From Centropus unirufus (Eukaryota > Chordata > Aves > Cuculiformes > Centropidae), in assembly GCA_013397695.1 (NCBI GenBank), contig VYZI01000003.1, positions 6,947,149-7,011,148 of the forward strand: a stretch of DNA of 64,000 nucleotides. Direction: 5' to 3'. A program made the position numbers and the translations under genes. Below are positions 59,937 through 64,000 of this stretch, piece by piece. The notes below the pieces were generated by a model that had not been told where the DNA came from, searched no databases, and worked only from the letters and a program-made list of their open reading frames with translations. The stretch's first letter is position 1. Each line of letters begins with the position of its first letter.

Positions 59937-59961
59937 CTACTTCCTTCGAAAATCTTTAGGT
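59937..59961 (-). CDS. MRPL13: Probable last coding exon of mitochondrial ribosomal protein L13
   Basis: On the minus strand a strong acceptor (TTTCCTTTTTTCCCCCTACAG) is followed by A-CCT-AAA-GAT-TTT-CGA-AGG-AAG-TAG, giving ...PKDFRRK-stop. This resembles the MRPL13 C terminus (a Thr-Pro-Pro-acidic/Lys-Asp-aromatic-Arg ending). In vertebrates MRPL13, a large-subunit mitoribosome protein, lies tail-to-tail with COL14A1, exactly this place and orientation. Only 25 nt are coding here. I could not find the preceding exon in the remaining 4 kb, so the call rests on synteny plus a short match. Confidence 0.6.
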
Positions 59962-62900
59962 CTGTAGGGGGAAAAAAGGAAATAAATTTTAAGGAAATAA
60001 ATGGAAACTGCAGTGGCTTTGCTTTAAGGATGCAATAACAGCAATAACTATTTTTATTTGCTTATTCTGGAGCTTAAGGTTTTGTGCTGATGAATTGCTG
60101 GATTACATTGAAAAGACAGAACGGATCAAAGAAGTTTACTAAGGCCTCTAAGAATTTACAGACATCAGGACTAGTTGGTCCAGGTGTTTCTTACAAGCCA
60201 CTCTTACGGTCTTCACTAAGCAAAACAAGAGCATCTTTAACTAAATGCAGTTAAATGACTTTAAACACTAGAATTAATTTGTCTCCACTTTTAAAAAACT
60301 GAATACTCCATGCATGAGATGGCAAGTTCTAAGTTAACAGCATAGGTCACCACAACACTACTACAATTAATTAAAGCAGATGATTCAAAGAAACATCTAC
60401 TTCAAATCTTAAAGGTTCTGCAATCCCTTCCACTTGGATGACAATGTGGAAAGCATTCAGACACGAGGTTACTGTTTCTAATAGTCTGCATTTTCCTATT
60501 CAAGCATATGTCACTCACTCTGCCTGCCACACAGCCACACTTTCCATGAATTGAGGCCCAGGGTCAGACCAGACCATGGTTTTCAGAGCAATGTTAAGTA
60601 GGAGAGCCGGCTGCTAGTCTATATTCCTGAAGGATCCTGTGTGCACAGCTCCTCCCGGCACACTGCACCCACATGCAAACACGGTATACCCTGTCACAAA
60701 TAGAGCAGCCCTTCACTGCTGACTCTTCTGACAGCTTCGTCCATCTACAAATCCAAACAGTTAACTGGAACTGTCTTTCATTAGAACTGAACAAGAGATT
60801 TAATAACAAAGGTTTTGTAAACATGTAATGAGAGTGAGTTTTTTTGCTGAGAAGCTGGATGAAAACAGTCAGGGATAAAGGAAGAACTGCAATCCACCCC
60901 AGTAAACCAAGTTAAATTTACAGTGGTGGTAAACTTTATCATTCATTTTGTTCATGAACGCAAATTAAAGGCAGACAGCAATGGAAGCAGGGAGCTTACT
61001 TTGGAGACAGAGTTCACCAAACCTCAGTTTGGAGATGCCGCAGAGATGCCACAGAGAAATCTAACACTTATTAAAATCCCCTATTGCAGATCTGGCATTT
61101 TTCAACCAATAGCACTGCAAAGAGAAGTCATTCAAGCAATTCTTGCAAAGTCTCTCAGAGCTTATGTGAAAGCCACTCTGGAATTCAGGCTGTGCTATTT
61201 CAAATCTATAATATAAAAATTTGATGAATATATGAATTTTAAAGATCAACCATAAGGCGAGCTAGTGTTTATGCTGTAATGAATCACAAACCTTCTTTGT
61301 TTTCCATTTAAATGGCATGCTCTGTATTAACATTTGGACTTGTATCTTTTTTGCATGAAAGAACTGTAAGCACCATACCCATTGTTTCCATACATGCTCA
61401 ATGTTGGCCTTGACCACACTCAACATTTGACAGCTGACGTGCACTAGACAGCCAAGTCATGTTTCCTCCAATCCTGGATTTCAGTCCTCAGAAATATTCC
61501 ATATTTTGTCACTCAGATCTCAGCCCTGCATACCAGAGTACAGACTTTGCTATATCACAGTTTGTGGTGTGTTAAGAGGAGGGTTATGAAAAATTTTGAG
61601 CAGATTTCACAGCAGTTTTATCACTGGACCCGTCCTAGACAGGAGGACCAGTGCTGAAGGATTTCAGAGATGCAGCATGGTAAAAACATCATTGTCTTGT
61701 TGCTTGTAGTTATTACTCCCTTTTTTTTTATAGGCACATTCAACCATTTGCACATTGCTCAATGGATTTTGCATTTTTCTTTGAATAGTGCATTTAAAAC
61801 CAAAATCTAGGGTTATGCTGGAGTACTGCAGAGTGAGAGGTCTCACAGCACTTTGCTCCTGGAGGAAAATCTGATTTTTAATTATTTTTTTTTCTTGACA
61901 GCAACCTGTATTTCAATCTTAATGCTTGTTGTCCCAAAGTTAAATGTGTAAAACAATGGACTCTTGGTTTGCAGTCTTATAAAGTTAATGAAGCTTAACG
62001 GGAGGATTTTCTACACTGAGACACTTGTGTGAACAAATATAAAAAAGTTTTTAAAGCCTTTTCTAATGCCACAGTAGGTTATTATGCCTACTAGTATTTG
62101 ACTTTTGGACGCCACAGTCTCTGCTTTTAAAGAGTCTTTGGCTCTAGGGAAGCTAAGCCTTGAAAAACACTGCCCTTTGCAACGGTGCCATAAATATTTT
62201 GTCAGATGAAGAATATGGACTCACAAAACCCTCATCTACTCAGAGAGAGTTATGAACTACTTGTGAACACCAATGGATTATTGCTCCTTGAGAAATGACA
62301 GGAATCCATGCAAGAGTGCCCTTTAATAGAACACTTTTGCCCTTCCCCAACAAAGCACTGAGATTAAGCATTTGGAACAAAGGAAATTATATCTCCTAGA
62401 AGAGATGGTTCAGAAATTCACCCAAAGGCAATACTTCACATAAATTCTTCTCTCTCTCTGTCTTTAAAAAGTAACATTCTTAGGAAAATATCTTGCTATA
62501 CATTGAGAGCAAGCTTCCAAGACAAGTGGGACACAGGACATGGGAACTAGCATCTCTGAAGTCAGTGCTGAAAGGCAAAGTATTACAGGTTCACTGAGAA
62601 TACGCAACATCGGTCTGTGCAGCAGATGTCTGCCACCAAAACAAGTAAAAATGGGTTTGTCCCACTAATATTGTGTACAGCACATAAAAAGTATTAAGAT
62701 GCAGTCCAGTGAATTCAAGGCAAATAGTCAGAAAATTAAATTAACGTCCTTTTACACCATAATTTTTCTCAATGCTTCTCTCTTAACAAATACTTAACTA
62801 TTGAGCAAAAAGAAAGTGAAGAGCTGGTCCCAAGCTCTGATTACATATTTTTAAATTCTCCAGTTTTCCCATTTTTTTTGCATACTCACAACTATCACAA

Positions 62901-63797
62901 GGCAAATACAGTTGGATGTAAAATTGCGATAAACTCTGGTCATTGAACCTTACCAAAACAGGTAAACCCGCACCTCTGTGCAGTTTACAGGACCAGTTTT
63001 TGCTATGGAAAACAAGAGGTTCTTCAGTGGTCTGCATTGTAACTGCTAGTCCTTTTTTCTTCCCAAAAATCTGCAAAATTAAGGCATTTCACACAACCTC
63101 TCTTTTGATACAGACACCAGCCTTATGCTCTTCAACAGCAAAGAAATTAAAACAGACCAAGGGTTTCCAATTTACAGGGGAAGTCTGCAATCTTTTTGCT
63201 TGTACTCCATTTCAAGAAGCAAGACTAAGGATGAGCTAAGCCCTAGGATATGGGTTAAGATTTTCTCTGGAGGCATACTAGGTCTGGTTCAGTTTGATTT
63301 CTCTCACACACGTATACCTAAAGTATACCCCTCTCTAAACCAAAATCCTACACAAAGCTCTACTCGTGTCAATTTTTTAAATAGCTTTTATTTTGAAAAG
63401 AATTATTATTCTTATATCAATGACAGCTGTTAATGACAATCATTCCAGCCAACAATACACAAAGAAACAGTAAACTATCAGGCGTAAATGTGCAGCCATT
63501 TAAAAAAAGCACAACCAACCATGTCTAAAACTAAGTCCCATTACGTAACAAAATAAGCCAAATGCTTCCATAAAACATTGAAATCACAGCTACATGGACC
63601 TACAGTTTGTGTCTTTTTAGCCTGCGCCATAACTCCCACCACCTCAAAGAAGCTCCATCACTGACAGCAGCAATACTACTGCTGTAGATGCTATATTATA
63701 AATCCCACAGCTAAAAATACTGTGGTCCTGTGACATACAATTCCATGGGAGGCAGAATAAAACTCTGTAGTATTTACTCAAGAAACAAGTTTTTCAG
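59962..63797 (-). other. MRPL13: Probable MRPL13 intron
   Basis: AT-rich sequence on the 5' side (minus strand) of the terminal exon. I saw no convincing exon, RNA gene or repeat in it. If the MRPL13 call is wrong this is plain intergenic DNA. Confidence 0.4.
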
Positions 63798-63966
63798 GAT
63801 ACTGGAACAGGTTGCCCAGGATGGCTGTGGACTGTCTCCATCCTTGGAGAATTAAAAAGCCATCTGGACAGCGCTGGGCAATTGCCATCAAGTGGCCCAG
63901 CTTGAACAGAGGGGTGGGACCACATTACGTCCAGAGGCCCATTCCGACCTCAACCATTCTCTGAAA
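63798..63966 (+). mobile_element. CR1 LINE 3' fragment
   Basis: Recognisable CR1 segments in order: 'gatactggaacaggttgccc', 'tctccatccttggagaatta', 'gtggcccagcttgaacagag', then 'gtccagaggcccattccgac' and 'ctcaaccattctctga'. Moderately diverged and truncated at the 5' side. Confidence 0.85.
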
Positions 63967-64000
63967 TATTGGATTTGGTCAGTGGCATAGTATAACAATG

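Noticed and set aside
62798..63433. Open frames on both strands near the right end
   Set aside because: They do not resemble MRPL13 or another family and lack splice-site support.

Overview
The window is vertebrate nuclear DNA, most likely avian. Small, well-spliced exons lie in AT-rich introns, and every repeat I could place is a decayed CR1-type LINE tail; I saw no mammalian-type SINEs. It is dominated by one forward-strand gene, the 3' part of COL14A1 (collagen alpha-1(XIV), undulin). I could place 31 exons, two of them alternative last exons. All junctions have GT donors and AG acceptors, and the reading phase is consistent across every junction. The window encodes about 1,050 (short) or 1,150 (long) C-terminal residues; the promoter and N-terminal half lie upstream.

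Layout, left to right. 169-9476: three fibronectin type III (FN3) modules, each made by two exons. 11733-11807: a Pro/Thr/Ser-rich hinge. 12484-16878: the second von Willebrand factor A (VWA) domain with an intact MIDAS. 17929-27673: the thrombospondin-N/laminin-G-like (TSPN) domain. 27954-43644: the COL2 triple helix, built of 54-bp-type collagen exons. 44073 into 44835: the NC2 trimerisation segment. 44647-53189: COL1, ending in the FACIT Cys-x4-Cys junction. 53979-54016 and 54532-54860: two mutually exclusive C-terminal (NC1) exons, each followed by its own AATAAA signal.

After a convergent intergenic gap of about 4 kb, a small minus-strand terminal exon (59937-59961) fits the C terminus of MRPL13, the expected tail-to-tail neighbour. 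The rest of that gene lies further right and I could not find its other exons.

Non-genic content: CR1 fragments at 5441-5825, 23187-23245, 41070-41320 and 63798-63966; an older LINE-tail relic ending about 25 bp before a COL14A1 splice acceptor (17665-17903); a 93% identical direct repeat of about 105 bp at 56290 and 57805; several palindromes; and one G-quadruplex-capable intronic tract. I found no undescribed multi-gene system. The most worthwhile leads are the alternative NC1 ends, the direct repeat pair carrying a nuclear-receptor half-site, and a possible B-E disulfide in the last FN3 module.
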